A stretch of DNA of 42,607 bases from Geminisphaera colitermitum TAV2 (GTDB taxonomy: Bacteria > Verrucomicrobiota > Verrucomicrobiia > Opitutales > Opitutaceae): NCBI RefSeq assembly GCF_000171235.2, contig NZ_ABEA03000008.1, positions 1-42,607 of the forward strand. The letters are read 5' to 3'. The translations under genes were made by a program, and so were the position numbers. Below are positions 7,961-15,385 of the stretch, piece by piece; positions within the stretch are counted from its first letter, which is position 1; each line of letters opens with the position of its first letter. The notes below the pieces were generated by a model. It ran no database searches and was not told the origin of the DNA. It was given only the letters and a program-made list of their open reading frames with translations.

Positions 7961-8962
7961 ATGCAGCCAAACGTTAATCTGACAGAGGTGGCCCGGAGGG
8001 CGGGGGTTTCGATTTCGACCGTTTCGCGGACGCTCAACGACACGGGGCGGATCAGCGAGGAGACGCGTGTGCGTATCCGCGATGTCATGCGCAAGATGGG
8101 CTACCGGCCCAATCGTGTGGCGCGCCGGTTGCGCAGCGGGGGGAGTTGTCATCTGATCGGGTTGATAATTCCGAATATCCAGAATCCGTTTTTTGCCGAC
8201 TTGGCGCGTGGCGTCGAGGACAGGGCGAGGCAGGGAAATTTTGCCGTGTTGCTTTGTAACTACGACGAGGACCGGGCCAAGGAGCAGTTTTATTTGGACG
8301 TGATGCGGGCCGAGTCGGTGGACGGTATCATCATCCCGCCGTTGAGCAGCACGGACCCGGCGGTGTTGAAATTCGCCAGCGAAGGGGTGCCGGTTGTCTG
8401 TGTGGATCGCGCAATCAACAATGCCACGCTCGACAAGGTGGAGGTGGACAACCGCGCCGGTGCATGCGAGGCCGTGGCGCATCTCGTCGCACGCGGGCAT
8501 GTCCGCATCGGTATGATTGCGGGGCCGGCCGGCTCTTCGACGGGAAGGGCGAGGCTTGCGGGTTATCGTGACGCGCTCAGGCAGGCCGGTCTGCCGTATG
8601 AGGCGGAGTGGGTGCGGCATGGTGACTACAAACCGGAAAGCGGTCGTGTCCACGCCGAGATTCTGCTTTCACTCGCCGAGCCTCCGACGGCATTATTCGC
8701 CGCGAACGGATTGATGGCAATCGGCATGCTGGAGGCAATCCACGCACGCGGCCTGCGTATTCCAAAGCAGATTGCCGTGGTTAACTTTGACGACCTGCCG
8801 CTCGCATCTGTTTTCAATCCGCCGCTGACGGTCGTTCGCCAGCCCGCCTACGAAGTGGGCAGCGCAGCCGCGGAGTTGCTTTTGCAGCGGATACAAACGC
8901 CAGGCCGCGCTCCGGTCAGCTTAATGTTGCGTCCAGAATTGGTCATTCGCGGCTCGTCGTGA
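7961..8962 (+). CDS. LacI/GalR-family transcriptional repressor
   Basis: A 333-aa regulator. The N-terminal helix-turn-helix reads NLTEVARRAGVSISTVSRTL (from residue 6), with the hinge-proximal MGYRPNRVARRL. A periplasmic-binding-protein-like effector domain follows (LIGLIIPNIQNPFFADL, RAESVDGIIIPP, then VDRAINN and a C-terminal VNFDDLPLASVFNPPLT). The start is the ATG at 7961; a TTG 12 bp upstream is also in frame. Because matching operators lie before this gene and in the hydrolase/ribokinase divergent promoter, I infer that it represses that locus with ribose or a nucleoside as inducer. The effector cannot be read from the sequence. Confidence 0.92.
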   Translation: MQPNVNLTEVARRAGVSISTVSRTLNDTGRISEETRVRIRDVMRKMGYRPNRVARRLRSGGSCHLIGLIIPNIQNPFFADLARGVEDRARQGNFAVLLCNYDEDRAKEQFYLDVMRAESVDGIIIPPLSSTDPAVLKFASEGVPVVCVDRAINNATLDKVEVDNRAGACEAVAHLVARGHVRIGMIAGPAGSSTGRARLAGYRDALRQAGLPYEAEWVRHGDYKPESGRVHAEILLSLAEPPTALFAANGLMAIGMLEAIHARGLRIPKQIAVVNFDDLPLASVFNPPLTVVRQPAYEVGSAAAELLLQRIQTPGRAPVSLMLRPELVIRGSS

Positions 8963-8964
8963 CC

Positions 8965-8976
8965 GGGGGGGGGGGG
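8965..8976. repeat. G12 homopolymer tract
   Basis: Twelve G two bases after the LacI stop codon. The following stretch to 9139 holds no gene I can support; it includes a CACGCAGAG-type dispersed word at 9063-9095. Confidence 0.85.
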
Positions 8977-9139
8977 CTCTGTCCATTTTGTTTCACATGG
9001 TATTCCCCTCGTGCCAGACGCCAGGGATCAACATTGTGCGCGGCATAATCGGTTTATTTTGTCTCACGCAGAGCAACGGAGAACGCAGAGTCGGGAAAAT
9101 ACAATGTTTGCAATTTATTTATAATTAGCCACCTGTGTT

Positions 9140-9289
9140 TTAACCTTGATAGGTCTTCAAATGCGTCACGTGCTTTCTGGCCGGAATGATTTCCTCGATA
9201 TACTGATCAAGCCCCTGATAGCCCTGCAACACGCTCGCCAAACAATCCCCAGCAAAAGTACAAGCCTTTTGCGAAAAAACCTCGAAGAT
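9140..9289 (-). pseudogene. 3' fragment of an unidentified gene
   Basis: The minus strand has an open frame of about 50 codons with no start codon, bounded upstream by a stop. It contains the protein-like sequence DQYIEEIIPARKHVTHLKTY and ends at 9140. Composition and helical pattern look like a genuine C-terminus rather than noise, but the family is not recognised. It lies between the LacI gene and the toxin-antitoxin pair, at the left edge of the mobile-element scar, and is probably the remains of a gene interrupted by element insertion. Confidence 0.35.
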
Positions 9290-9324
9290 TTCTCACCTCC
9301 TCCTCTTCCACGCTAAACGGATAC

Positions 9325-9339
9325 GTTACTACTAGTAAC
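9325..9339. promoter_or_regulatory. Palindromic operator candidate of the toxin-antitoxin pair
   Basis: GTTACTA-C-TAGTAAC is a perfect 7-bp inverted repeat with one central base, ending 3 bp before the antitoxin ATG. VapB-type antitoxins bind such palindromes over their own promoter (family knowledge). Confidence 0.6.
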
Positions 9340-9342
9340 ACC

Positions 9343-9567
9343 ATGCCAACTGCCACAATCACACTGAAAGTCTCCCTTGCGGAAAAACGGCGCATGCAGG
9401 CATACGCCCGCCGCGTCAAGAAGAGCCTCAACGCTTATGTGCTCGGCAAGGTTGCCGGGGCCGATATCAGTCACCAGGGCAAGGTCGATTACGATAAGAT
9501 CACCGCCCACATTGCAGGCCGGTTCGAGGGTGAGGAAACATGGCGCTTGGTTCCCGGCCGCGAATGA
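9343..9567 (+). CDS. Antitoxin of a VapBC-type module
   Basis: A 74-aa protein. The N-terminal half (TATITLKVSLAEKRRMQAYA followed by a helix) fits a ribbon-helix-helix DNA-binding domain. The acidic, flexible C-terminus (RFEGEETWRLVPGRE) is where such antitoxins block the toxin. The stop overlaps the start of the PIN gene in an ATGA junction, so the two are translationally coupled. A perfect palindrome precedes the start. It should neutralise the PIN toxin and repress the operon. Confidence 0.75.
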   Translation: MPTATITLKVSLAEKRRMQAYARRVKKSLNAYVLGKVAGADISHQGKVDYDKITAHIAGRFEGEETWRLVPGRE

Positions 9568-9995
9568 GTGTTTACCTCGACACTTCCGTGATGCTCTCGC
9601 TGCATCTGCGTGATGTGAATTACGCCCCCGCGCTCGCCATCATGCAGTCCCTGCGCGGGAAAGTCCTCTGGACGCCTTGGCAGAAGGTCGAATTTGGGAA
9701 TGCCGTTCGTGCGCTGATTGCGCGGGGCAAACTCACCGATGCGGATGTGAAAAACATTGAGAAAAGTATACGGGCGTCGATCACGGGCGGAGACATGATC
9801 ACCCGCCCTCTGCCTGCCTATGCACTTTGGCAGGAAGCTGACAGGCTTTCTCGTGCCTACTCCTCCACGATTGGGGTTCGTACATTGGGTCTATTGCACG
9901 TTGCTGCCGCATGTGTGCTCAAAGCAACCCGCTTTCGCACATTCGATAATCGCCAGCACGCTCTGGCACGCGCGGTCGGTCTGTCGATCAACTGA
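9564..9995 (+). CDS. PIN-domain ribonuclease toxin (VapC-like)
   Basis: A 143-aa PIN protein. The first acidic residue is in VYLDTSVML near the N-terminus, a conserved Glu lies in WQKVEFGNAV, and the C-terminal part has LHVAAACVL followed by FRTFDNRQ with the late aspartate. These are the acidic residues that bind the catalytic metal in VapC toxins, which typically cleave tRNA or rRNA. The start at MSVYLDTS is set by the ATGA overlap with the antitoxin; an upstream in-frame start adds eight residues. A strong terminator follows within 15 bp. The module sits in a scar of mobile DNA next to the prophage and was probably carried in by an earlier element. Confidence 0.82.
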   Translation: MSVYLDTSVMLSLHLRDVNYAPALAIMQSLRGKVLWTPWQKVEFGNAVRALIARGKLTDADVKNIEKSIRASITGGDMITRPLPAYALWQEADRLSRAYSSTIGVRTLGLLHVAAACVLKATRFRTFDNRQHALARAVGLSIN

Positions 9996-10007
9996 TGCCC
10001 TCTCCCG

Positions 10008-10033
10008 GCCCGCCTGCAACGGCGGGCTTTTTT
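10008..10033 (+). terminator. Terminator after the PIN toxin gene
   Basis: GCCCGCC-TGCAAC-GGCGGGC is a perfect 7-bp stem followed by six T. An almost identical terminator follows the prophage PIN gene at 28185-28210, and both are followed by GTCAC-rich DNA. Confidence 0.9.
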
Positions 10034-10668
10034 GTGTCGATCCGCCGCTCAATCGTGACCGGGTGCCGGCGAGTCACGCCGACGATGTCACAGTGCCGGA
10101 ATTTTCACCAGAAGGCTGCAATGTGCGGAGCAATTTTCCCCTCGTCGTTTGCAGATGCAAAATTGCGCGTGCCGTTTTCTTCGAACTCCCATGCGAATTC
10201 ATTGCCGAGTTTAACCAGTTTCCCGTTAGGAAACTCTGTTTGCATATTGTTCAAGGCGATCCGGGTTTTTCAGACGTGATTTCACTCCAATCGGCATCAC
10301 GCGGCGGCGAATCAAACCCCATCATGGAAATTGGTGGAGGCTTTGAGCGGGTTTTCCCAAACGCGCCGCCGCCATTCGTTTTTTTTGCGTTTTTTCTTAC
10401 TCATTTGATCGGTTCTCCGGTTATTTCTTGGATTGGTGATCTTACTGTTGGTTTGGCTGAGTTTCGACAGGGGGGGGAGAGGGGGGACGGAATGCTAAAA
10501 GGCAAGGTCTGCCCCTGTCCGCCCGTTCTGTCCTTGCAGGCTGGTGAGCAGGTCACGCATCTTACACAAACCGGGCGGTCTCTGACGTGCTGATCGAACT
10601 GGTCGAACTTTTGCAAGGCCCTGATTTTCAGGGTGAATTATCACAATTAACTGCTAAGCAGCTATCTT
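10034..10668. other. Degenerate remnant of an older element related to the prophage
   Basis: No intact gene is visible. In order it contains a GTSAC cluster (10047-10095), small broken minus-strand frames (including one starting MSKKK at 10404, as does the prophage gene at 28660), a 120-bp stretch (about 10391-10520) matching 28645-28760 plus 28961-28972, and at 10565-10668 a diverged copy of the 3' end of the integrase gene (matches 32181-32284 without indels). The same order occurs at the right end of the intact prophage, so this is best read as what is left of a sister element integrated at the same tRNA gene before the present one. Confidence 0.7.
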
Positions 10669-10697
10669 TGAAATGGTGCTCAGGAAGGGACTCGAAC
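10669..10697. repeat. attL core of the prophage
   Basis: A 29-bp stretch from TGAAATGGTGCTCAGG to CTCGAAC, identical to 32285-32313, which is the 3' end of tRNA-Leu(GAG). Right of it the sequence is prophage; left of it is the older element remnant, which also resembles the integrase 3' end. Confidence 0.92.
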
Positions 10698-10791
10698 GAT
10701 TGTTCGCCCCTTCCTATCATCGAAGCAGGTGAGGAATTAATAAAAATCCTACAAAAGATAGCCAAGCTAAGCAGTCACACATGCGACTGCT

Positions 10792-11040
10792 ATGCCAACC
10801 CTTAATCCTGCACAGATACAAGGAGGCAAGGCAGTTAGCCCGTCTCCCCGCCCGCGTAACTACACGCCGAAAGAGGCATCGGCGGCACTCGCAGAGGCGA
10901 ATATACACCGCTCAGAACGCTGGATTTCGCGTGAATGCGCAGAGGGACGTATAGCAACCCTCCCTTTCTATCCGGGCCGTCATATCATCCCCGAGTCTGA
11001 GCTGTTGCGCCTGATGGGTTTTGCGGAGGAGGCGTCATGA
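10792..11040 (+). CDS. Excisionase-like DNA-binding protein
   Basis: An 82-aa protein. After a 20-residue disordered start it has a winged-helix/MerR-type DNA-binding pattern: YTPKEASAALAEANIHRSER, the recognition-helix region, then GRIATLPFYPGRHIIPESEL forming the wing. This is the layout of phage excisionases and plasmid regulators of the DNA-binding helix-turn-helix 17 type. It is the first gene inside attL and overlaps rep by ATGA. In the circular form it would be directly downstream of, and 14 nt overlapped by, the integrase frame. A role in excision or in control of rep is inferred from position and fold. Confidence 0.6.
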   Translation: MPTLNPAQIQGGKAVSPSPRPRNYTPKEASAALAEANIHRSERWISRECAEGRIATLPFYPGRHIIPESELLRLMGFAEEAS

Positions 11041-12770
11041 CGGATGCGAGCGTCCCTGCGCAGGTGGTGCTGAGCCGCAAGTTGATTTGCGCCAATATCG
11101 AAGAAGTCGAACGGCGTGAACAGGCATCCCGCGACAACTGGATACGACATAATGAAATCGAAGGCTTTGATATAGTTGAGAACGTCCGCCGTGCGATTGA
11201 GCGGGAACGTAAACTGCGTTTTATTGCGTCAAGTCGCTGCAAACGAGCGACGATCCCTGCCGGGGAAACGCCTGCGTCCATATCTGACACTGGCGCACTC
11301 TATCGAGTGTCTGATGCGGACGAAACGGAATATGCGACGGTGGAAGAGTTGCGCAGTCACGAATTGGTCAAGCAAGCGCAACTCCGCTTGGATGATCTAT
11401 TGGAAGGCGAAACGGGCGTTCTGATTTCGCCCGAAGTTTACGCCAAGCGCACGATGGAGAGGGAAAAGCTGCTCAATCAGGCGTGCATCATCATCAACGG
11501 GCTTCGCCGCGCCGGGATCGAAGGAATGCGGGATGACGCATGGAAGATGTGGCGGGTGGGCATCCATTCGCGGGAATGGGAGGAATTACCCTCGTTTCGC
11601 CGTATCATGCTGAACCCCTACATGGCGGCGATGGCCCGGGCGAGCAAGCTGGCGGCGGTGGAATACTTTTTGGCGTTTCACGAACCGTGGAGGTATCGCA
11701 TGTGGACCTTCACGAGTGGGGACCGATGCAAAGTAGATCAACTGAAGGAGCGTTGCCGATGGATGTTTCGCCGCATTTCCAAACTCAACGCCAAGCTAAA
11801 GAAGCGTTTTCCGGGCGTTGAAATCGTGTTTCGCGCAACGGAATTTGGAACGCTGGAAACGGAAGGGAAAAGAGGATCAGGCGGAGACATCCAACGGCGC
11901 GGACGACACATTTTCTACCACCCGCACTGCCACTGTATCGTTTACGTTTCGCGGCCCTTCATGTCGGAAGGGGTTTGGGGCCTGCTCATTGACTATATCC
12001 ATTCCTTTTGGAAACGGAATGGTGAGCGCATCCATTGGGACGCGGGCAAATTGATTGGGAGCGCCCGCGAACTCGTCAAATACGTGAGCAAGCCGGGGGA
12101 CATGTGTTGGCTGGCAGAACACCGCCCGAACGAATTAGGGGCACTGTATCACGCGCTGGAGGGGATGCGGCTGTTGGAACCGCTAGGCGAGTTACGCCGT
12201 CAGATTTGCGCCCGCAAAAAGGCCGGGCTGACCTTGGCTCGCCGCACAACGGACGATGGCAGCATCTGGTTGAACGTGCTGGACACCAACCGCTCTCCGA
12301 TGACGCGCCGCCGTATTGATGAAACGGATACAGCGTTTGACCAGTATCGGAAGGATGTCGGAGCGTTTCGGTTTATCGACAGGCTGGCAGGCGCGGCGGG
12401 CGAAGCAGTGCAAGAAGTGGTGAAGCTCTGCATGCCGACTGCGCGAGCCTCTCGGGTGAAAGAACCCACGGTATTGGTAATGGGGAACATGGCGAAGCCT
12501 GATTTGGCGAAAGTATTTGAACATCCGCTAGTTATGCGGACGTATAAGCGGACGCGCGAGGCATGGCTGGCAGGCAAGCGGCTTGCCGACATGGAAGACG
12601 CGTTCGCAAGCAGGTGCCTTAATCAGGGTCCACACGGTCACATTTACTGTCCCGGCGAAAAGGGAGGGGGGGGGGGAGACCGGAAAAAACGGGATTTTTG
12701 GGAGCGAGGTAAGCCAACCCCACCCCCAAACGAACCCGAATGGGAAACCGTCATCGCAGAAAACCTATGA
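11037..12770 (+). CDS. HUH-family rolling-circle replication initiator
   Basis: A 577-aa protein. Rolling-circle motif 1 is MWTFTSGD at residues 222-229. Motif 2 is the metal-binding HPHCHCIVY with H295, H297 and H299. Motif 3 is ARELVKYVSK with the candidate nicking tyrosine Y349 and a lysine four residues on. HUH Reps nick the origin and form a 5'-phosphotyrosine link to start rolling-circle replication; PM2 uses such a protein (P12), as do many ssDNA phages and plasmids. The 200 residues before motif 1 and the C-terminal third are unassigned. An in-frame G11 tract near the 3' end (12666-12676) encodes KGGGGGD. The stop overlaps the next gene by ATGA. Confidence 0.82.
   Translation: MTDASVPAQVVLSRKLICANIEEVERREQASRDNWIRHNEIEGFDIVENVRRAIERERKLRFIASSRCKRATIPAGETPASISDTGALYRVSDADETEYATVEELRSHELVKQAQLRLDDLLEGETGVLISPEVYAKRTMEREKLLNQACIIINGLRRAGIEGMRDDAWKMWRVGIHSREWEELPSFRRIMLNPYMAAMARASKLAAVEYFLAFHEPWRYRMWTFTSGDRCKVDQLKERCRWMFRRISKLNAKLKKRFPGVEIVFRATEFGTLETEGKRGSGGDIQRRGRHIFYHPHCHCIVYVSRPFMSEGVWGLLIDYIHSFWKRNGERIHWDAGKLIGSARELVKYVSKPGDMCWLAEHRPNELGALYHALEGMRLLEPLGELRRQICARKKAGLTLARRTTDDGSIWLNVLDTNRSPMTRRRIDETDTAFDQYRKDVGAFRFIDRLAGAAGEAVQEVVKLCMPTARASRVKEPTVLVMGNMAKPDLAKVFEHPLVMRTYKRTREAWLAGKRLADMEDAFASRCLNQGPHGHIYCPGEKGGGGGDRKKRDFWERGKPTPPPNEPEWETVIAENL
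12666..12676. repeat. G11 homopolymer tract inside rep
   Basis: An in-frame G run near the 3' end of rep, showing that the tract family is present in the prophage as well as in the chromosome. Confidence 0.85.
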
Positions 12771-13192
12771 AAAACGCCGCCAAAAACGCCGAAACGATCC
12801 CCCCTGTCACCGCTGCAAAGCCTGTCGTACCTTTCCCCCGTCCTGCAATTTGGATACGCCCGGCTTTTTCGCACAACTGGAACCTCCCGACACCGCCCCC
12901 CGTGGCGAGGTTGACCATTCTGCCCGTGGACGTGGTTGCGGTAGAAAACGGCATGGCCCGCATCTACGTGATCGAACACGGGCAAATCTCCGCACACACC
13001 GTGCCCGTTGACGAACTGGCGAGTTCGATGGGCAAGGCGTATCCACGAATTAAACACAGAATTTCCGCCATGCTCGCCCGACCAGCGCTAACCGCAGTGC
13101 TAGGGACGACGGTGAGTCAGGCGGAAACACCCTCTTTTCTCACGCCGTCCATCAGCGGAGGCGAACACGTCAACGCGGAGGTATTGGCATGA
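12767..13192 (+). CDS. Prophage protein of unknown function
   Basis: A 141-aa protein. The start is fixed by the ATGA overlap with rep. The N-terminal 55 residues are low-complexity and proline-rich (PPVTAAKPVVPFPRPAIWIR). The middle (ARLTILPVDVVAVENGMARI) reads as beta strands, and the C-terminus is alanine/serine-rich. There is no membrane segment or recognised motif. It sits between rep and a chain of small coupled genes, so an accessory replication role is possible but unproven. Confidence 0.6.
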   Translation: MKNAAKNAETIPPVTAAKPVVPFPRPAIWIRPAFSHNWNLPTPPPVARLTILPVDVVAVENGMARIYVIEHGQISAHTVPVDELASSMGKAYPRIKHRISAMLARPALTAVLGTTVSQAETPSFLTPSISGGEHVNAEVLA

Positions 13193-13470
13193 GTAGCGAA
13201 AAAAACAATACGCGTCCCGCTTATACAGAGGACCAGCTTTTGGATGAGTTGGAAAAACTGCCGGTTGGTGATCTCTGCAATTTGTTCCAGCTCGCGAGAG
13301 CCAAGACGCTGTTAAACGACGTGCCCCATTGCGTGCTACAACGCTGCGCAGAACTCGGTTTTATCGACGCAGATAAAGACGTGCCAGACCGTTTTAGAGA
13401 AGGGGCAAAACTGAGCCTTTTGAAACGGGTATTCCCTCACCTGCAAACAGAGGAGTTGAAAAAATACTAG
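13189..13470 (+). CDS. Small acidic prophage protein, unknown function
   Basis: A 93-aa, mainly helical protein (EDQLLDELEKLPVGDLCNLF, then RFREGAKLSLLKRVFPHLQ). It is coupled by ATGA to the gene before it. There is no signal peptide, membrane helix or recognised domain. Its place in the early operon after rep suggests a replication or regulatory accessory role, which is inference only. Confidence 0.6.
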   Translation: MSSEKNNTRPAYTEDQLLDELEKLPVGDLCNLFQLARAKTLLNDVPHCVLQRCAELGFIDADKDVPDRFREGAKLSLLKRVFPHLQTEELKKY

Positions 13471-13472
13471 CG

Positions 13473-13676
13473 ATGAAATCGACGCGAAAAAACAGTGCGG
13501 AAACGCAACGCGGTTTGCGGCTGTGGGAATTGCGCAAACGTCGGGCCGGTTTGGTAGCCAAAATCTACCTCACGCGTGAACGCGATGCTGACCGCCTTTT
13601 GCGCCTCACGCAGGAAGCGCAAACGCTCTCCCGCGAAATCGCTGAGCTGTCCGGCGCATTGGAGGCAACCGCATGA
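13473..13676 (+). CDS. Small coiled-coil prophage protein
   Basis: A 67-aa, strongly basic and helical protein (LRLWELRKRRAGLVAKIYLT, then RLLRLTQEAQTLSREIAELS). The C-terminal half has clear heptads. It starts two bases after the preceding stop and overlaps the PAPS-reductase-like gene by ATGA. Family not recognised. Confidence 0.55.
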   Translation: MKSTRKNSAETQRGLRLWELRKRRAGLVAKIYLTRERDADRLLRLTQEAQTLSREIAELSGALEATA

Positions 13677-14491
13677 AGTCCCCCATTGAACCAATCCACG
13701 TGTTGAGCCTTGGGGCCGGAGTCCAATCCTCAACCGCCGCGTTAATGTTCGCCCGTGGGGAAATCGGCCCGATGCCAACGGCAGCGATTTTTTCCGATAC
13801 CTGCGCAGAGCCGAGTGCGATTTACGAATGGCTGGCGTGGTTGGAAACGCAGTTGCCGTTTCCCGTTTACCGCGTGCAAAAGGCCGATGGCCTTACCCGA
13901 AACCTCGAACGCAGCATCAACGGCGGGCGTTTTGCTGGCGCTCCGTTTTTTGCTAAAACGGCAACAGGCATCGGTCCGATGCGGCGGCAATGCACGAAGG
14001 AATTTAAGATTGAGCCGATTGTGGCGAAGGTCCGCGAACTGGTCGGTTTAACGAAAGGCCAGCGGGGAGGGAAAACAATCCGGGCGGTGCAATATATCGG
14101 GATTTCCGTTGATGAAATCTATCGGATGAAGCCGAGCCGGACGCCGTGGATTGAGCATCGCTGGCCGTTGGTCGATCAACGCATGTCCCGGCATGATTGC
14201 CTGCGCTGGATGGAACAAAATGGCTATCCACAACCGCCGCGCTCTGCGTGTGTTTATTGCCCGTACAAATCAAATCACGAATGGCGATTGCTGCGCAAAA
14301 CAGACCCGGCTGGCTGGGCGGAAGCGTGCAGGATCGATGCATTGATACGCACTGGCGTGCGCGGTGTGCGTGATCCGCTGTTCGTCCACCGCCAGTTGCT
14401 CCCGCTGGCGGAAGTGGACCTGCGCACTGATCTGGATCAGGGGCAGGGCGATTTGTTCGGAAACGAATGCGAGGGCCTTTGCGGCAACTGA
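13673..14491 (+). CDS. PAPS-reductase-like PP-loop (alpha-hydrolase) protein
   Basis: A 272-aa protein of the adenine-nucleotide alpha-hydrolase fold. The PP-loop is LSLGAGVQSS at residues 11-20, a variant of the SxGxDS pyrophosphate motif, followed by IFSDTCAEPSAIYEWL. Three cysteines stand out: C107 in RRQCTKEFKI and the C193-xx-C196 pair in SACVYCPYKS. The combination recalls DndC and thiolation enzymes that use an Fe-S cluster, as well as phage PAPS-reductase homologues of unknown role. A lone phage gene of this type next to a methyltransferase and an ASCH protein suggests nucleic-acid modification rather than sulfate assimilation, but this is inference. Starts are coupled by ATGA to the preceding gene. 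Confidence 0.75.
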   Translation: MKSPIEPIHVLSLGAGVQSSTAALMFARGEIGPMPTAAIFSDTCAEPSAIYEWLAWLETQLPFPVYRVQKADGLTRNLERSINGGRFAGAPFFAKTATGIGPMRRQCTKEFKIEPIVAKVRELVGLTKGQRGGKTIRAVQYIGISVDEIYRMKPSRTPWIEHRWPLVDQRMSRHDCLRWMEQNGYPQPPRSACVYCPYKSNHEWRLLRKTDPAGWAEACRIDALIRTGVRGVRDPLFVHRQLLPLAEVDLRTDLDQGQGDLFGNECEGLCGN

Positions 14492-14492
14492 C

Positions 14493-15167
14493 ATGAAAGA
14501 CACCCCCACCATGAGCGACGAAATGGACGCGTGGAAAACACGGCAAATGGCGAGGATGGCCGCGTTGATGCCGCCGCCGCGTCCGCCGCGAGTCCCGACT
14601 GTGCCGGGCACGTCAGAGCCTTTGCCGTGCGTTTTTTCGGACGCCGAATTGGATGTAATTTGGCCGAAACTACAAAACGTCACCCCACGCATGATGTCCT
14701 TTGACGCCCGTTTTCTGCGCACGGATCGGGAAACGCTGACGACAAAAGGCAAGGCCATCGTGCACGAAATCGCCCATCGTTACCGTCGTCAGATTTTCGG
14801 AAAGGCAAGCCGGACCTGGCACATCGCGGACACCGTCGAAGCGTTTCAGAAATGGGCAAACAGGCGGATAGCGGAAAATATGTCTCCCCTTTTTATTCCA
14901 TTAAAACGCGAATTTTTTGAGGCGTTTGAACGTGGAAAAAAAACGGCGGAATACCGGCTGTATGGACCGCGTTGGAATGAGCGGACATGCCGCGTCGGGC
15001 GTGCCGTTGTCCTTTCATTTGGATACACACACCGCAGATTGTGCGGTGAAATCGTGCATTTTTCGACCTCGGCAACCCCGCAACTGCTGCCCGGATGGAA
15101 CGCCTGTTATGGCGACACACACCGCACCGCCGCCGTTATCGGCATCACGGTTTTGCGTAACACCTGA
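14493..15167 (+). CDS. ASCH-domain (PUA-like) protein
   Basis: A 224-aa protein. Residues about 1-130 are helical and unassigned. The C-terminal part, from IPLKREFFEAFERGKKTAEY, reads as an ASCH domain: a GKKTxEYRLYGPRW motif, then VGRAVVLSFGYTHRRLCGEI. ASCH domains are PUA-like beta barrels that bind RNA or modified nucleotides and are common in phages. The start at MKDTPT, 1 bp after the previous stop, is chosen; an internal MSDEMD at 14511 is possible. It belongs to the early operon with the PAPS-reductase-like gene. Confidence 0.65.
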   Translation: MKDTPTMSDEMDAWKTRQMARMAALMPPPRPPRVPTVPGTSEPLPCVFSDAELDVIWPKLQNVTPRMMSFDARFLRTDRETLTTKGKAIVHEIAHRYRRQIFGKASRTWHIADTVEAFQKWANRRIAENMSPLFIPLKREFFEAFERGKKTAEYRLYGPRWNERTCRVGRAVVLSFGYTHRRLCGEIVHFSTSATPQLLPGWNACYGDTHRTAAVIGITVLRNT

Positions 15168-15195
15168 TTCTGACAACGGAAGTTCGTATATCATC

Positions 15196-15357
15196 ATGAA
15201 AGGGAAAACCCGCACAGAGCATCAATTCCGCCGTCGCGTTGGCCGTTGGCTGTCGTATCGGCGCAGAGGATTTCCCGCGAAGCTGGCGTGGAAACTGTCT
15301 CTCGAACCCATCCGCGTTTATTCCGCCGCGCATCCCCATTTTGAAACGCTGCCTTAA
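15196..15357 (+). CDS. Small basic prophage protein
   Basis: A 53-aa, highly basic protein (TRTEHQFRRRVGRWLSYRRR) starting at the ATG at 15196. It fills the gap between two better-supported genes on the same strand and has a protein-like pattern, but no family is recognised. Nucleic-acid binding would fit the charge. Confidence 0.4.
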   Translation: MKGKTRTEHQFRRRVGRWLSYRRRGFPAKLAWKLSLEPIRVYSAAHPHFETLP

Positions 15358-15385
15358 CCGTTTCCCCCCTTTTTGCCTTTTCACC

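Noticed and set aside
9820-10593. A 257-aa plus-strand ORF crossing the PIN terminator and the older remnant
   Set aside because: It overlaps the PIN gene in another frame, reads through a terminator and repeats, and has no start signal.
10587-10805. A 72-aa ORF spanning attL as an independent gene
   Set aside because: Its first half is the older element's integrase 3' end and its second half is the present prophage's integrase tail; it is a junction product of integration.
12583-13011. A 142-aa ORF overlapping the 3' end of rep
   Set aside because: Out-of-frame overlap with rep and with the ATGA-coupled gene at 12767, which fits the operon pattern better.
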